Positions 25,801 to 38,253 of a stretch of DNA of 64,000 nucleotides are shown in pieces. Location: NCBI RefSeq assembly GCF_010389155.1, contig NC_057764.1:37642275-37706274 (forward strand). The letters are read 5' to 3'. Position 1 is the stretch's first letter; each line of letters opens with the position of its first letter. Source of the stretch: Erigeron canadensis. Taxonomy: Eukaryota > Streptophyta > Magnoliopsida > Asterales > Asteraceae. The notes beneath the pieces are model-generated. The model was not told the origin of the DNA and did not search any database. It was given only the letters and a program-made list of their open reading frames with translations. The position numbers were made by a program, and so were the translations under genes.

Positions 25801-28372
25801 TGTTCCACTGGTGGCTTTAAGAGAAGGTTTCATTTAAATATTTTCATGTTATGCATGATAAGGAACTCTAATTAGTAATCCATTGCTAGTAGATGCTGAA
25901 ATTTCCTTGGCCACACCGGTTGATGAAGTTATAGAGAATCAAACTGAGGAACCGAAAGCACAAGTTGAAGGAGCTGTTGAAATCCCGGCTCTAGTTGATG
26001 ACGTCATAGAAAAGCAAACTGAGGAACCAGAAGCAAAAGCTGAAACAGCTGCTGAAATTTCGGCTCCAGTTGAGGACAAAAAAGTTGAAGCGGCTGCCAC
26101 TAAAGGTTAATTATTAATATAAGTTATATTCCCTTTCCGGTACTTGGTTCTATTTTTGTTGATTCTCTGATTCTTAGTATCTAATATCAGGCAATCACGT
26201 TCAAACTGCACATCCAAACATCCCCTATCCCCTACTCCCCTAGTAACACCTTCTATTTTCTATGGCAGCCACGATATCCCCTGCTCTTGTAAAGCAGCTT
26301 CGTGAAGAAACTGGTGCGGGTATGATGGACTGCAAGAAAGCACTTGCAGAAAACGAGGGTGATTTAGTCAAAGCTCAAGAGTACTTAAGGAAGAAAGGGT
26401 TAGCAAGTGCTGACAAAAAAGCAAGTCGGGCCACAGCTGAAGGTAGAATCGGTTCCTACATTCATGATAGCAGAATAGGTGTCCTCGTAGAAGTCAACTG
26501 CGAGACCGATTTTGTATCACGTGGAGACATATTTAAGGAATTAGTTAATGATTTAGCAATGCAAGTGGCGGCATGCCCTCAAGTTCAATATTTAGTTCCA
26601 GAAGACGTTCCCGCAGAGACCATCGAGAAAGAGAAAGCAATCGAAATGCAAAAAGAAGACCTTTTGTCAAAACCCGAGAATTTTAGGCCTAGAATTGTTG
26701 AGGGAAGAATCAAGAAGAGGCTTGATGAGCTGGCATTGCTTGAGCAGGCTTACATTAAGGATGATAAAGTTGTGGTTAAAGATTTTATAAAGTCAACCAT
26801 TGCAACGATTGGAGAAAACATAAAAGTCAAACGGTTTGTGAGGTTCAACCTTGGTGAAGGGTTAGAAAAGAAATCACAAGATTTTGCTGCCGAAGTTGCT
26901 GCGCAAACTACAGCAAAGAAGGTCTCAGCACCAACAACCGAGCCAAAGCCTGCAGCAATGGAAACCGTTGACGCTGCTGATGTGTAAGTTGATTGTTTCT
27001 TTTTTATGTAGAAATGGCAATTTCAACCCATATATAAACAAATGTATCACTTTGGGTTATGTTTTATCTTCATGGGTCAGCTGGTTAAAGCTAAAGATTT
27101 AACTCAAAAGGAAACGGGCCAAATGCATAAAATATCTTAAATCACTTTCTTTATAAAGAGCTTACGAAATTTTTATAACTTTAACGATGTAGTTTCTAAT
27201 AACACATTACTTCTATTTCAAAATGAAAGAGGAAAAGAATAAAATTTATTTGGGTCGGCCTAGCCAAACCTGTTTCAGCTATATTAGAAATGACCCGTTT
27301 TAATGCATTACCCAACCTGCTCACCCTCTTCTAATTTTTGGGGTGTAAAGTAGACGGTATATCGCCAAAAATTCTTTAGATGCCATTTCAACACAGCACC
27401 ATGTGAAAAAGTGTGATTTACAACCCGATTATTGCAGTTAAAGATTCATTAAGACATGTGCTTGCATTGGTGAGTGATTTTTATTAGTTACTCATCTGTT
27501 CAAGAAAAGAAGTACAAATTGACTTTTAGGTCAAAATATATGAACTTTTCAACCAGACCTACAAAACTCAAGGAGCCAACCCTGGCTGCTTGTATTCTGT
27601 TTGGTTTTCTGTCCCAAAACTTTTTTTAGATTCTGGTTCATAGTTTGATTCTGTTTCAGATTTTGCCAAAATCAATTCTCTTTCTCTCTCTCTAATTTAA
27701 TTTTATCTTTCGTAAACTTGAAATGACATGATTCTTTCTTTCTTTAGGGCTCCAAAAGCAACAATTTCAGCAACATTAGTGAAGCAACTACGTGAAGAAA
27801 CTGGTGCAGGTATGATGGACTGCAAAAAGGCTCTTTCTGAAACCGGAGGTGACCTTGAGAAAGCCCAAGAATATCTCAGAAAGAAAGGTCTTTCAACCGC
27901 TGACAAGAAATCAAGCCGTTTAGCGGCTGAAGGTAGAATCGGGTCCTACATTCACGACTCCCGTATAGGAGTCCTAATAGAAGTCAACTGTGAAACAGAC
28001 TTCGTGGGAAGAAGTGAAAAATTCAAAGAATTAGTCGATGATTTAGCCATGCAAGTTGTTGCATGCCCTAAGGTCGAGTATGTTTCCATTGAAGATATTC
28101 CCGAGAGCATCGTGAGCAAAGAGAGAGACATTGAGATGCAACGAGAGGATATTTTGTCAAAACCTGAGAGTATAAGGGGAAAGATCGTAGATGGGAGGGT
28201 AGCGAAGAGGCTCGGGGAGCTTGCTCTTCTTGAACAACCATTTCTTAAAGATGATTCAGTTCTTGTAAAAGATTTTGTGAAGCAAACCGTTGCAGCCATT
28301 GGTGAGAACATAAAGGTTAGGAGGTTTGTCCGGTTTACTCTAGGTGAGTCAATTGAGCCAAAGTCGGAATAA
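22814..28372 (+). CDS. EMB2726: PETs: plastid EF-Ts polyprotein with S1 domains
   Basis: Six coding exons: 22814-24101, 24209-24358, 24688-24834, 25890-26105, 26269-26983 and 27748-28372; 1046 residues. The protein has a Ser/Thr-rich plastid transit peptide, then S1 RNA-binding domains at about 132-203 ([19 protein letters not shown]) and 237-315. A Glu-rich linker follows, then two EF-Ts units at about 601-838 and 839-1046, each with a UBA-like [20 protein letters not shown] and a core containing [10 protein letters not shown]-Ts reloads plastid EF-Tu with GTP, and the S1 part corresponds to ribosomal protein PSRP-7. The Arabidopsis counterpart is EMB2726. The ATG at 22814 gives MTPV; the frame is open upstream but has no earlier ATG. 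Exons 2 and 3 are tandem copies of the end of exon 1, all in phase 1. An apparent intron ends at 22721-22722 (TTGCTTAGCAG), suggesting a 5' UTR intron. Retention of the last intron would add a stop at once. Confidence 0.93.
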
Positions 28373-28880
28373 ATAAAGTCTTGGAGTTGCTCTTGATGAT
28401 GTTAAGAAGTTGAAAGAAATTGAGATGTCTAATGAGTTTTTTTGAGCAGGATGATTGAGGAAAAAAGCAGATGGTTTCTTTTGCATTTTTGCATTGTTGG
28501 AGGACTAGTTTTTCTCTTTGTGTTATTATTGAAGGGAGTTTTAGAAAATTTTATCAAGTGTTTCTTTGGCAGAAAAATCCAGCAATACCTATTCATGCCT
28601 CGTAAAAATTGTAACTTTATTTTTTTACTTTTATGCTACATAGTTTTTGATCCAAAATACACACAGCATATTTTGATTCTATGTATCAATGTTTATATCC
28701 TAATTTTGCTTTATGTTGTTTATTGAACTTATATGTTACCGAATTTTCTTGCTTACCATCTAATTAGATATTTAGATGTAGCATTCCATTGCTTTGCCGA
28801 ATAGTGCAACACTTCTATTGCTCTCCTATAATCCCATTTTCACGGTTTAGGCTAGTTCCATTTCTAAGCACTGACAAAAA

Positions 28881-29042
28881 GGTTTACATGATATATAGAA
28901 TGATCTTCTATTTATAAGGCGTGTTTCATTTTAATTATCTTTATCTTTTTCTTTACAATATAGGTTTACATGATATATAGTATGATCTTCTATTTATAAG
29001 GCGTGTTTCATTTTAATTATCTTTATCTTTTTCTTTACAATA
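28881..29042. repeat. 82-bp direct tandem duplication
   Basis: GGTTTACATGATATATAGAA begins at 28881 and again at 28963 (with one base changed). Both copies run through GGCGTGTTTCATTTTAATTA to TTCTTTACAATAT. Near-identity points to a recent duplication. Confidence 0.9.
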
Positions 29043-29149
29043 TTATAAAACATTTGTTCCCTCCAAAATTTTTAACTTTAAGTAGTTGATAACTTGATAA
29101 CCTCAAAATACTTTTTTTTTCCATTAATTTAAACATCCAAGAATTACTT

Positions 29150-29233
29150 TTATGTTAATATCAACACTAGTACCACCACCACCATCCGTTACCGTCGTCG
29201 TCACACCGCTGCATCGCGTGGACATTTGTCTAG
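29150..29233 (+). mobile_element. Helitron-like 3' end (plus)
   Basis: CACCACCACC-rich and CGTCGTCG-rich sequence is followed by CCGCTGCATCGCGTGGACAT and CTAG at 29230-29233. This is the same terminal design as the complete copy at 29600-29928. The upstream end is not identifiable. Confidence 0.4.
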
Positions 29234-29599
29234 TATATCTATATCCATACATGTGGATATAGTTTAGGGGGATATGATTAGCCATATTTAAAACTGTTCA
29301 AACTAGCTATTTGATTTAAAAGAAACATGTGTTGGGTCGTGAAGGTTGAATTAAAGTTAATATAGTCAGATAACTTGGGCTACAAATGAAATATATAGAA
29401 TAGCAATTTGGTTTACAAATGGACCGTATAAAAAAGCATTAGCAGGCAATTCTTGATTGTTTTTGTATTCACATATACAAGTATGGATAAGATGGCCTTG
29501 TGTAATGCTAGTTGTCTACTACTTCATGACTCGATTTTAGTTTATAATAAATGCTAAATTTGTGTTATTATGCCTATTTGACGTCTAAAAGTTGTATTA

Positions 29600-29928
29600 T
29601 CTATACTTCTATACTCTATATTAAAAAAAATACCCCCATATTGAAAGTTACATGGGAAAATGTCTAAAATGTCCTCCTATGTAATATTTTTACCTACAAG
29701 GCTATAACCTTTTAAAATATTTTCACATACATTATTCTCTTAACATTAATAATTAAATTACACTATCAATCATTTATTTTTCTAAAATATCTTCATTAAC
29801 CTTTTAAATCAATTACTTTTATATGAATTATCTACGACACTCGACGTCGCATCCACCACCAACACTCGCCTCCACCACCACACCGTCGCCGTCACGGCCA
29901 CCGCCGCATCGTGCGGGTACAATGCTAG
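29600..29928 (+). mobile_element. Non-autonomous Helitron (329 bp)
   Basis: Begins TCTATACTTCTATACTCTAT after an A and ends CATCGTGCGGGTACAATG + CTAG before a T, so it sits in an A|T target without target-site duplication, as Helitrons do. The 3' end has a weak CCGC...GCGG hairpin about 9-12 nt before CTAG, preceded by CACCACC/CGTCGCC triplets. The short Pro-rich open frame within is not a gene. Confidence 0.65.
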
Positions 29929-30853
29929 TATTTATAAAAAAAAAAAAAAAAAAGGAAAAGAGAACTACATTATTACCACTCAGCTACTTTCACGTACGAC
30001 CAATATGGTAAATCAAGTAATAGTATGTTTTAAAAAAAAAGGGTAATATTATGGTACTGTCTCAACTATCTATATTTTTAGATTTAAATGCAGAATTGAA
30101 GTATATATCTAGATAAAAGTTACGTTTTTCTTTTGATTATTATTTATACAGAGATCGACAGATGTATAATCTTGAATATAATTCTATCATGTACATTGGG
30201 GTATTTGAGTACGTAATGTATTTTCAAAGTCAAATCAGTTAGACATTTCCAAAATTTTGATATTTCTTCGGTAGAAAAATAGCCTTTGTAGCTTCTAGTG
30301 AAGGTTACGTATCATAGAATAATATACAGCGTAATTAATATTCTTTCTTGAGGAAAATCGAGCCATGTACTTGTTATATCCTGATTTTACTCAAATCCTG
30401 ACCTAATGGGATTTTATTGAAATGATGTAACTAGACCATTGGGAGCTAGGGCTCCGACTGGACCGGCCTATTTGGTGTGGTTCAGCCCGGCAGAGTTCGT
30501 ATATAAGTAGCGGCTATATTGCATATTAAAAATTAATGTAGATATGAAATCATGGATCATCACCCATGACTTTACGTTAATTATGTCAAAAATCATTTGC
30601 TTGTAAATAAAAAAAAACCTATTTCGAAGTTTGAATATTAAAACCAGTTATATAATGATAAACGTGATCGAGTTTATATTATTATTATTATTATTTTTAA
30701 CTTGTATAATTTAGTATAGTCGAATCTGCCAAACAAGCATCCGCCACATGTATTAATGTTGACGGACTTCCCTAATCTTTAGGCCCAAACTCACATGTCA
30801 CTCTTTTAATATACATCCACTTCAATTAATACTTGGAGACTATTTTCATAGAG

Positions 30854-30861
30854 TATATAAA
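30854..30861 (+). promoter_or_regulatory. TATA box of the bark-storage-like gene
   Basis: TATATAAA lies about 100 bp upstream of the ATG at 30959, with a (CA)n tract at about 30932-30954 in the presumed 5' UTR just before the start codon. Confidence 0.55.
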
Positions 30862-30931
30862 TCCAATTACTTAAGCTTTGATCATTCAACATTCTTTTGT
30901 TTGTAGCAAACCTTAAACACATACACATAAT

Positions 30932-30954
30932 AACACACACACACACACACACAC
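30932..30954. repeat. (AC)n microsatellite in the 5' UTR
   Basis: About eleven AC units ending five bases before the ATG of the bark-storage-like gene. Length variation here could affect translation; this is inference. Confidence 0.85.
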
Positions 30955-30958
30955 AAAT

Positions 30959-32750
30959 ATGAGGGCCATGATAGTTGTTATTGCATGGTTTACAATAGGT
31001 TTATGTTTCATGGTGAATAGAGGGGAATGTATGATTTCCAAGAATTTATCGAAAGATATTCGTAGTGTAAACATGGTTGGATCGTATATAGGCATCGTCG
31101 TGCCTAACAGTTTTGAGATGAATCCGCTTTTACAATCTTCAAGCTTCGTTGAGAATCATAAGCGGCCGTATCTTGATATTTCAGGTCATGATCAGCTGGC
31201 CTAATACGTTATATGCACAAGTACACATGCATACGTTAGATACATGAAGTAATTCTTGTATACATTGTCATGTAATCTTTTTTATTTGTTAGCCTTACAA
31301 TGAAGTTGTTGTTATTTTGTTTGGCATTAGTCCTTAATTATAAGAGCTTTAATTAAAAATAACAAAAATTCATAATCATGTTTAAGTAGCTGTAATACGT
31401 CTATATATATATATATATATATATATATTAGTCTTGAAATATATATGTTGCTGACAAATTAAGAATCATTACAGGAAGAAGGTTTCGGATAGGAACCTTG
31501 GAGGATCAAAGGGTCATAATCGTCATGACTGGATTAAGCATGGTATGTGACCATACATCTAACAGCAGATTTTTCATACTCCTTTTTTTTTTTTTTTTTG
31601 GGTTCAATTAGACTCTCCCATATACTGAAGCGATTGATGGATAACTTCTTGTCTTTTTTTTGTTTTGATCGATCTTATTTAGTAAAGTTCATATGGGTTG
31701 GTGTTTTAATTAATTAATGAGTTGTTGTGTAGCTAAACGCAGGTATTACCACACAAGTGTTGTTAAGTCTATTTAACATCAAAGGAATTTTACATTTTGG
31801 TATCGCTGGAAATGCAAACGCTGAACTTCAAATCGGTGATGTAGCAATCCCCAAGTTTTGGGCTCATACAGGCTTGTGGGTATGGCAGGTATGAAATATT
31901 ATTGTGCAGATCAAGTCATTCAGTATCATAAAAAAATTACGAGTACTAAATGCTACAAACGTGTGCTACTTTCCTATACTAAAGTCAATCGTTTAGAATC
32001 TTGAATTATGTAACGACGCATTGGCCCAAATAATGATTACTTTTGCTAATTTGCCACTATAGAGATATGGAGAAGGACCTGAAAGCGAGTTACCTCTAGA
32101 ATCCAACGGGGACTACACAAGAAACATTGGCTATTTAAAGTTTTCAGACTACAATAATGACACATTTACACGACACACAGATATCAATGACAACCTTTTA
32201 AACAACGTTTGGTATCAACCTGAAGAAGTATTCCCAATCAACGGATACCCTGAAACCAGACAACATGCCTTTTGGGTGCCCGTTAACAAAAACTACTTTG
32301 CACTTGCTAAGAAACTTGAGGTACTGTTCTTCCCACTATTAGATCTTTGATCCTTTTTGAAAAGAAAAAAAAAATAAAAATTCAAACTAGTACTTTGTGA
32401 TTGTGCAGGGCATGAAGTTAGAAAGATGTGTGAACGGTACAACTTGTTTACCCAGGATACCAAAAGTGGCAAGAGTTCAGAGAGGCGTGAGTGCGAATAT
32501 GTTTATAGACAATGAAGCTTATAGAAAGTTTCTAAATACCAAGTTTAATGTGACCCCAATTGATATGGAGAGTGCCGCAGTTGCCTTGATTTGCCATCAA
32601 CAAAAAATTCCATTTATCGCAATAAGGGCTCTTTCGGATTTAGCTGGAGGAGGCTCTGCAGTTTCTAATGAAGCTTCCACCTTTGCAATTTTGGCTGCTC
32701 AAAATGCAGTTGTTACATTGATTAAATTTATGCAGTTATTGCCCTCATAA
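30959..32750 (+). CDS. Bark storage protein / nucleosidase-like (PNP-UDP family), secreted
   Basis: Five exons: 30959-31184, 31475-31542, 31733-31888, 32063-32320 and 32409-32750; 349 residues. Residues 1-24 form a hydrophobic signal peptide ending near GEC. The rest is a PNP_UDP_1 (phosphorylase superfamily) fold with the plant bark-storage signature: [41 protein letters not shown] and TPIDMESAA. Poplar bark storage proteins hold seasonal nitrogen, while other members may cleave nucleosides such as methylthioadenosine. Positions matching the catalytic residues of bacterial MTA/SAH nucleosidase look kept: Glu53 (PNSFEM), Glu290 (DMESAA) and Asp313 (RALSD). Activity is therefore possible, but the alignment was done by eye. 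All introns are GT-AG and in frame. The U-box gene starts only about 0.8 kb downstream on the same strand. Confidence 0.9.
31400..31429. repeat. (TA)n microsatellite in intron 1
   Basis: TA run inside the first intron of the bark-storage-like gene. Confidence 0.85.
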
Positions 32751-33545
32751 CAAAGTTGTTTGCAGCTTTTAACAAAATATTTGTAAAAATTTGTTAACTT
32801 TTGTTTTGTAACATTTGTTTTTTATTGTTTCATGTACAATAGTATCTTTGTAGTATAAGTTATATATTGATTTCTATCATGTACAAAAGTATCTTTGTAA
32901 TATAAATTATTTTCTTTTAAATGAAAATATTCAATCTTTGAGAAAACTTCAATTTTGTTGGTTTGGCTTTGGAGTTTCCTCTGTCTGCCAAGAAAATATG
33001 AAATAGTACAGCTTGTATCTTAAAAAAGGAATATTAATTACTATATGTAGAGACATACGAAATAAACAGTTTAATATCGAACTAATGATCATATAAATTA
33101 ATATTGTTAATCTTTGTTTGTCTGATCTTTTCTTGGCAGAAACAAAAAGTTCATATTTACACCAGCAATGCAAAACTTTTGTCCGAGTTTGAATCTTTTT
33201 TCCTTAAAAGGCTCTTAAATAACCACAAATCACCTGTACAGATATATTGACGATATAACCGGATAAAGATTCTAATTTGAGGGCTTTCAAGAAAACATTC
33301 CTGCTGGACTAAAGATCCCAGATATTCTAATGCTGAACCAGATATACTAATCGATAATTACTAGAAAAACATAATCTTATCATTATTTTCTGACTGACTT
33401 TCCCAGGAAAAATCTTGTCCCGGACAATGAAAATGTCTAAATATGACAAACCATCTATAATTCCATTGTTGGACTTGAGCATTACAGAATAGTACTCTTT
33501 AAATTCTTGAATCTTTCTTCTTTTTGTGTTAGGTTTGATTTTCTC
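32751..33545. other. Short intergenic region with presumed UTRs
   Basis: Contains the 3' UTR of the bark-storage-like gene and the upstream region of the U-box gene. I searched it for an N-terminal coding part of a full-length LIN protein and found none. A possible splice acceptor (TTTTTGTGTTAG) ends at about 33531, fifteen bases before the ATG, suggesting an upstream 5' UTR exon. Confidence 0.5.
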
Positions 33546-36500
33546 ATGGAAGATGATGGGAGTCAGATCAATGATGGAAAACACACACCACCTAAAGATT
33601 TTGTGTGTCCAATTACAACCCTTATATTTAATGATCCGGTTACTTTAGAAACGGGTCAAACTTATGAACGGAAAGCTATTCAAGAATGGATCGATAGAGG
33701 AAACTCCACTTGCCCAACTACACACCAGAGGCTTCACAGTGTTCAACTTCCTAAAACTAATTATGTCCTCAAAAGACTGATTGCTAATTGGAAAGAGTTA
33801 ACACCTAGCACTGAGCATCAGTATCAAGAGAACAAGTATGTTCATGTGCCTCAACCATTTTCTCCCGAAAGTGTCATAAGCCGAGCAACGAACGATGGCA
33901 CTGTTAATGAACTCAGAACTGTGATCACTGATCTTTGTACTTCACAGGTTTTGAAAAAGGCAGAATTGGCTGTTCTTAAGATTGAAAGATTCTGGCAGGA
34001 AGCAAAAATGGAAGTGGAGATACAGAATATGTTGGCAAAACCATCTGTTGTCAATGGATTTGTGGAGATTTTATTCAACTCGGTTGATAAACGTGTGTTA
34101 AAAGCAACGATTTTTCTCCTTTCAGAGTTGGCATCGAGAGATAATGATGTGATCTCAACCCTAACAAGAGTTTATTCAGATGTGGAATGCATAGTTTCCC
34201 TTTTTAAGAAAGGTTTGTATGAGGCTGTTGTGTTGATTTACTTCTTGAAATCTTCTATTTCCACCTTTCTAATAATGGAAATGGCGAATGAGCTTCTAAG
34301 TGTTGTTCAGAAACGAGAAGACGAGTTTTTGAGTATGTGTATGAATCCCAAATCAGCTTCTGTGTTGTTATTGGCACAGATCATTGAAAATGACGATGAT
34401 AAAGCCGTTTTAGATGTCATCAGAAGTCTCGTTTCCAGTAAGGCAATAGAGTCCATTATAAAGAGCTTGGAATCAAAAGCAACAGAAGAAAGAATTGCAG
34501 CCATGAGAATACTCTTGAGAAGTATACAAGAAGATGGAAAGTGCAGGAACATCATTGCTGATAAAGCTGAACTTGCTCCAGTTTTAGAGAGTCTTCTTGA
34601 AGCCAATGGTCAAGAGCGGTTTGATATTGTACATTTTGTCTCCGAATTAGTTAAGTTGAACAGGTATAGCTTTCACTGCAACAAATATGATTCACGTAAG
34701 TCAAATAAAGGTGTATATATGTAAATTTGTTATAATATATGTATATTGAATTTCAAAAGATTAGCATCTTCTTTATGGTAATTAGGAGAACTTTCAGCGA
34801 TCAAGTGCTCCATATCATAAAAGATGAAGGTACTTTTAGTACAATGCATACCCTACTCATATATCTACAAACAGCTCTTACTGAACAGATTCCAATCATT
34901 GCCGGTCTCCTTCTTCAGCTCGACCTTCTGGTCTGACTCTCTACGTCTATTAACATTATATACATGGTTAGTAATATAAATATGAGTAAAAATGTTAATG
35001 GTTGAAACAATGAAAACTATATTGCAGGTAGAACCAAGAAAGATGAGTATATACAGAGAAGAAGCAATAGATAATATTATATCGTGTCTGAGGAATTCAG
35101 ATTCTCCTGCCACTCAAATTGCTGCTGTTAACACACTTTTGGAACTTCAAGGACGATTCACACATTCTGGGAAGCCTCTTGTTCGTAAAATTCTTCTTAA
35201 ACGTGCTGGACTTGATAAAAACTATAGATCTGCAATGCGGCCTGGAGATGTTAAAGAAACTGTGGTTCGTTTTGTACTTTTACATTGCTATTTTCTAAAA
35301 TATTTGCATACACGGCCGAGTAAACAACTTCAGTATAAACTTGTTGTGCGCCTACTTCTAACACTTTTGATTTAAGGTAGTATGACATGTCTACCACATC
35401 AATCAATGATGTGGCAGCTGACCTGAGTTATCTTTGGCAAGTTTGACTTTTTTTTATTGTACCTGAAAATGAGTTAACTTGAAGATTACCTTAGGTAATA
35501 GTTTTGAAACTTCAGTGGTTTTTGTTGTGATTAAGTTCTACTTAAAACGTAGTTTAGACTAAATTAAGTTGGTTACCTTTCTATGCAGTTTGACATGGAA
35601 AAATGCTTTGATATAATTAAGATTCACTTATATGACCTTCTACTTTAGGAAGAGGAAAAAGCTGCACAGGAATGGGAGAAAAGGATGGCATTTGTGTTAG
35701 TGAACCATGAGTCTGGGCTTATCTTTGAGGCGTTATCAGATGGATTGAAGAGTAGATACGCAGAAATATGTTCCGGGTGTTTTGTTTCCGCAACCTGGAT
35801 CTTACACATGCTGACTCTGCTTCCTGACACGGGAGTGCAAGAAAAAGCACGAGTTTGCCTTCTCAAACGATTTGTGTCAATCTTTAAGTCTGCAAAAGAC
35901 ACAGACGATAAAGCCCTTTCCATGCTTGCACTTAGCAGCTTCATCCGTGACTCTGGTTAGAACCATTTATACTTAACTGTAAACTTATCGTTCTTAAAAA
36001 GTTGGAGAAACAAATGGTCAGACAAAGAATATAATTGACCTTGGTGTTTTTTGAGGGGTTTTTTTTTTCAGATGGGCTACGTGATATTACAATCCACATG
36101 AAGGATATCAGTAAAGGTCTAAGAGAATTCAAGAAATCCTCTACCGTAGCACGTGAAATACTCAACGTTTTCCACAAGGAGTGTGAATCCAGTCCTGTAA
36201 GTTACCTCTTTTTAGCTGGTTAACCATTCTTTTTCGGTTTTGTAATTGTCTTTGTCTTCACATCTAAAAAGTAGAAACTCTCGAGCTTTCCAAAAATTTT
36301 TGTGTTGTACCTAAAAAGAAAACTATCACAGACTTTACAGGTGATTATTAACTTTGTGAGAATATGAAAGGGTCAAGTTTACAGACCCATCATCATTTGA
36401 ACAAGATACCATATCCTGCTCAAAACAACAAAACATACAAAAAAAAAAAAATTTTGACAACTGAGTCTGAACTAATCAAGCTTTATGGCTAGGAACTATG

Positions 36501-38253
36501 GAATCATAAAGAATTAGCCCAAGAAGATTGCAGCATGAATGGAGTTGTTCTATCAATAGTATTTCGTAAAGACAGGATCTTTTCAGGTCATTCAGATGGT
36601 ACGATTAAGGTAAGCCTAATTTATTCATCGGACTAGATTTAGGCCAAGCTATAAATCTATCATCTTTCATTGAACTGATGATGAGTTCTTTTCTTTTTTT
36701 TTTTTTAAATTCTGGACGAACCTACGAAGATCTGGAGTGGTAAAAGTAAAGGTAAAGGTAAAAGTAGTATTCTTCGTCTTACTCAAGAGATTCGGGAACA
36801 TGCAAAAGCAGTCACTAGCTTAATTGTTGTACCATCTGGGAATACTCTATATAGCGGCTCCCACGATAAGACCATCAGGGTAACATAGCATATTTATAAA
36901 CGTATTAATTGACTTTCTTAGAATCTTTAATCTATTCTAAAGATCCTTATATCTAATCTAATGTGATCAAGCAGGAGTGGTCGATTAACAATGGAAGTGT
37001 TCACTGTGAAGAAGTGTATGATGTGAAAGAACATGTTAACAACCTGTTAGTCGCAAACAGCATTTCGTGTTTTACTCCACAAGGGGCTGGAATCAAGGTA
37101 CCATTCAAACATACAGTTTAAGAAAAAAACATGTCCAACTTAATTTAAACTTCTATCACAGGTTAACTCATGGAGTGGAGAATCGAAACTACTGAATCCA
37201 AGTAAAGATGTTAAATGTTTGGATCTTGTAGATGGTAGATTGTATTCTGGGTGTCTGGATAATAGCATTCAGGTGCCAAATTAATTTGTGATTTCCCATT
37301 TTAACTGCTTTAAATCTCATTATAATCAAAATTAAAAACTATCCAGGAAATCGACTTGGCTACTGGAACATTAACCTCGATTCAAAATGGTTCAAGAAAA
37401 CTTCTAGCAAAAGGGAATCGAGTCAATGTGTTGCAAGTTCATGATGGCTTATTATACGCAGCCAGTTCCTCTATAGAAGGAAGTACATTCAAGGTATATT
37501 GTAGCTGAGTAGCTCATTAAGGATGTGGTAAAATGGGTGGGTCGGTAGCGGGTCAAAACCTACAGCTTAAAATTATATGTCTTACTTCTTTAATCAGTGT
37601 GTTAAATATGATGACCTTAACTATACAGTAATATCAATCTAATTATTTTGCATACTGCAAGTTACAAGGTTGCGAGTTCACACTTAGGACCTTTTACAAC
37701 CCGTTTTGACATATTTAACCGTCTGACCCAATTGTCCCATTTGAGAACATAAGTACATAACATAGTAGATAAACTCTTGATATCTAAAACGAATTAAAAT
37801 TGTTATCTTTACAGTTCTGCTTAACTGGACTTATCATGTTTCTTGAATTAACGTTTTCTATAATTCTTTTCAATATTTCCCCAAAGATATGGGACGCTTC
37901 AACTTACAGTTTGGTCCAGTCTATATCTTTAACAAGTGAAGTACGTTCAATGGCGATCGGTTCTGATTTTATTTACTTCGGTTGCAAAATGGGGACAGTG
38001 GAAGTATGGTGTAAGAGTAAACTCGTTAAAAAGGAAACGCTACAAGTTGGTACGGCCAGTTGTAAAGTTTTGTGCATGGCTCTCGACGGCACTGAAGATG
38101 TATTGGTTATAGGGACGTCTGATGGTAGAGTTCAGGTAAATTGCAATGATATTCTTTAGAAGTCATTTATAAAAATTTCGGTCTAGTAACTGTTCTCGAG
38201 TTGATTAAATGAAGTTGTTTTGTGCTGATTTGCAGGTATGGGGAATAAGCTAA
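33546..38253 (+). CDS. LIN: LIN/CERBERUS-like U-box E3 ubiquitin ligase with WD40 repeats
   Basis: Twelve exons: 33546-34663, 34786-34930, 35028-35264, 35649-35955, 36072-36196, 36493-36609, 36730-36879, 36975-37097, 37162-37272, 37347-37493, 37887-38135 and 38236-38253; 948 residues, all junctions in frame. A U-box spans about 15-85 (DFVCPITTLIFNDPVTLETG, then TCPTT). An alpha-helical ARM-like middle follows, then a WD40 region from about 645 to the end (FSGHSDGTIKIWSG, LYSGSHDKTIR, VGTSDGRVQVWG). This order is that of legume LIN/CERBERUS, needed for rhizobial infection threads and supporting mycorrhizal colonisation; non-legumes have relatives. The U-box recruits E2-ubiquitin and the WD40 part probably binds substrates. 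Full-length LIN proteins, as I recall, carry several hundred residues before the U-box; here only about 14 precede it. A GKSKGKGKS insert sits in one WD40 unit. The last exon codes only five residues. Confidence 0.88.

Larger units (their letters stand above)
28373..30958. other. Intergenic: tandem duplication and Helitron relics
   Basis: The start of this stretch (to about 28750) is probably the PETs 3' UTR. Beyond it lie an 82-bp tandem duplication, a Helitron 3' end at 29233 and a complete short Helitron (29600-29928). From 30000 to 30840 I see only AT-rich DNA. The promoter of the next gene starts near 30850. Confidence 0.6.

Noticed and set aside
26209..26268. An alternative PETs exon 5 start after ATATCAG at about 26208
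   Set aside because: It leads in frame to a TAG stop within 18 codons; the acceptor at 26267-26268 (TATGGCAG) keeps the frame into the conserved EF-Ts start.
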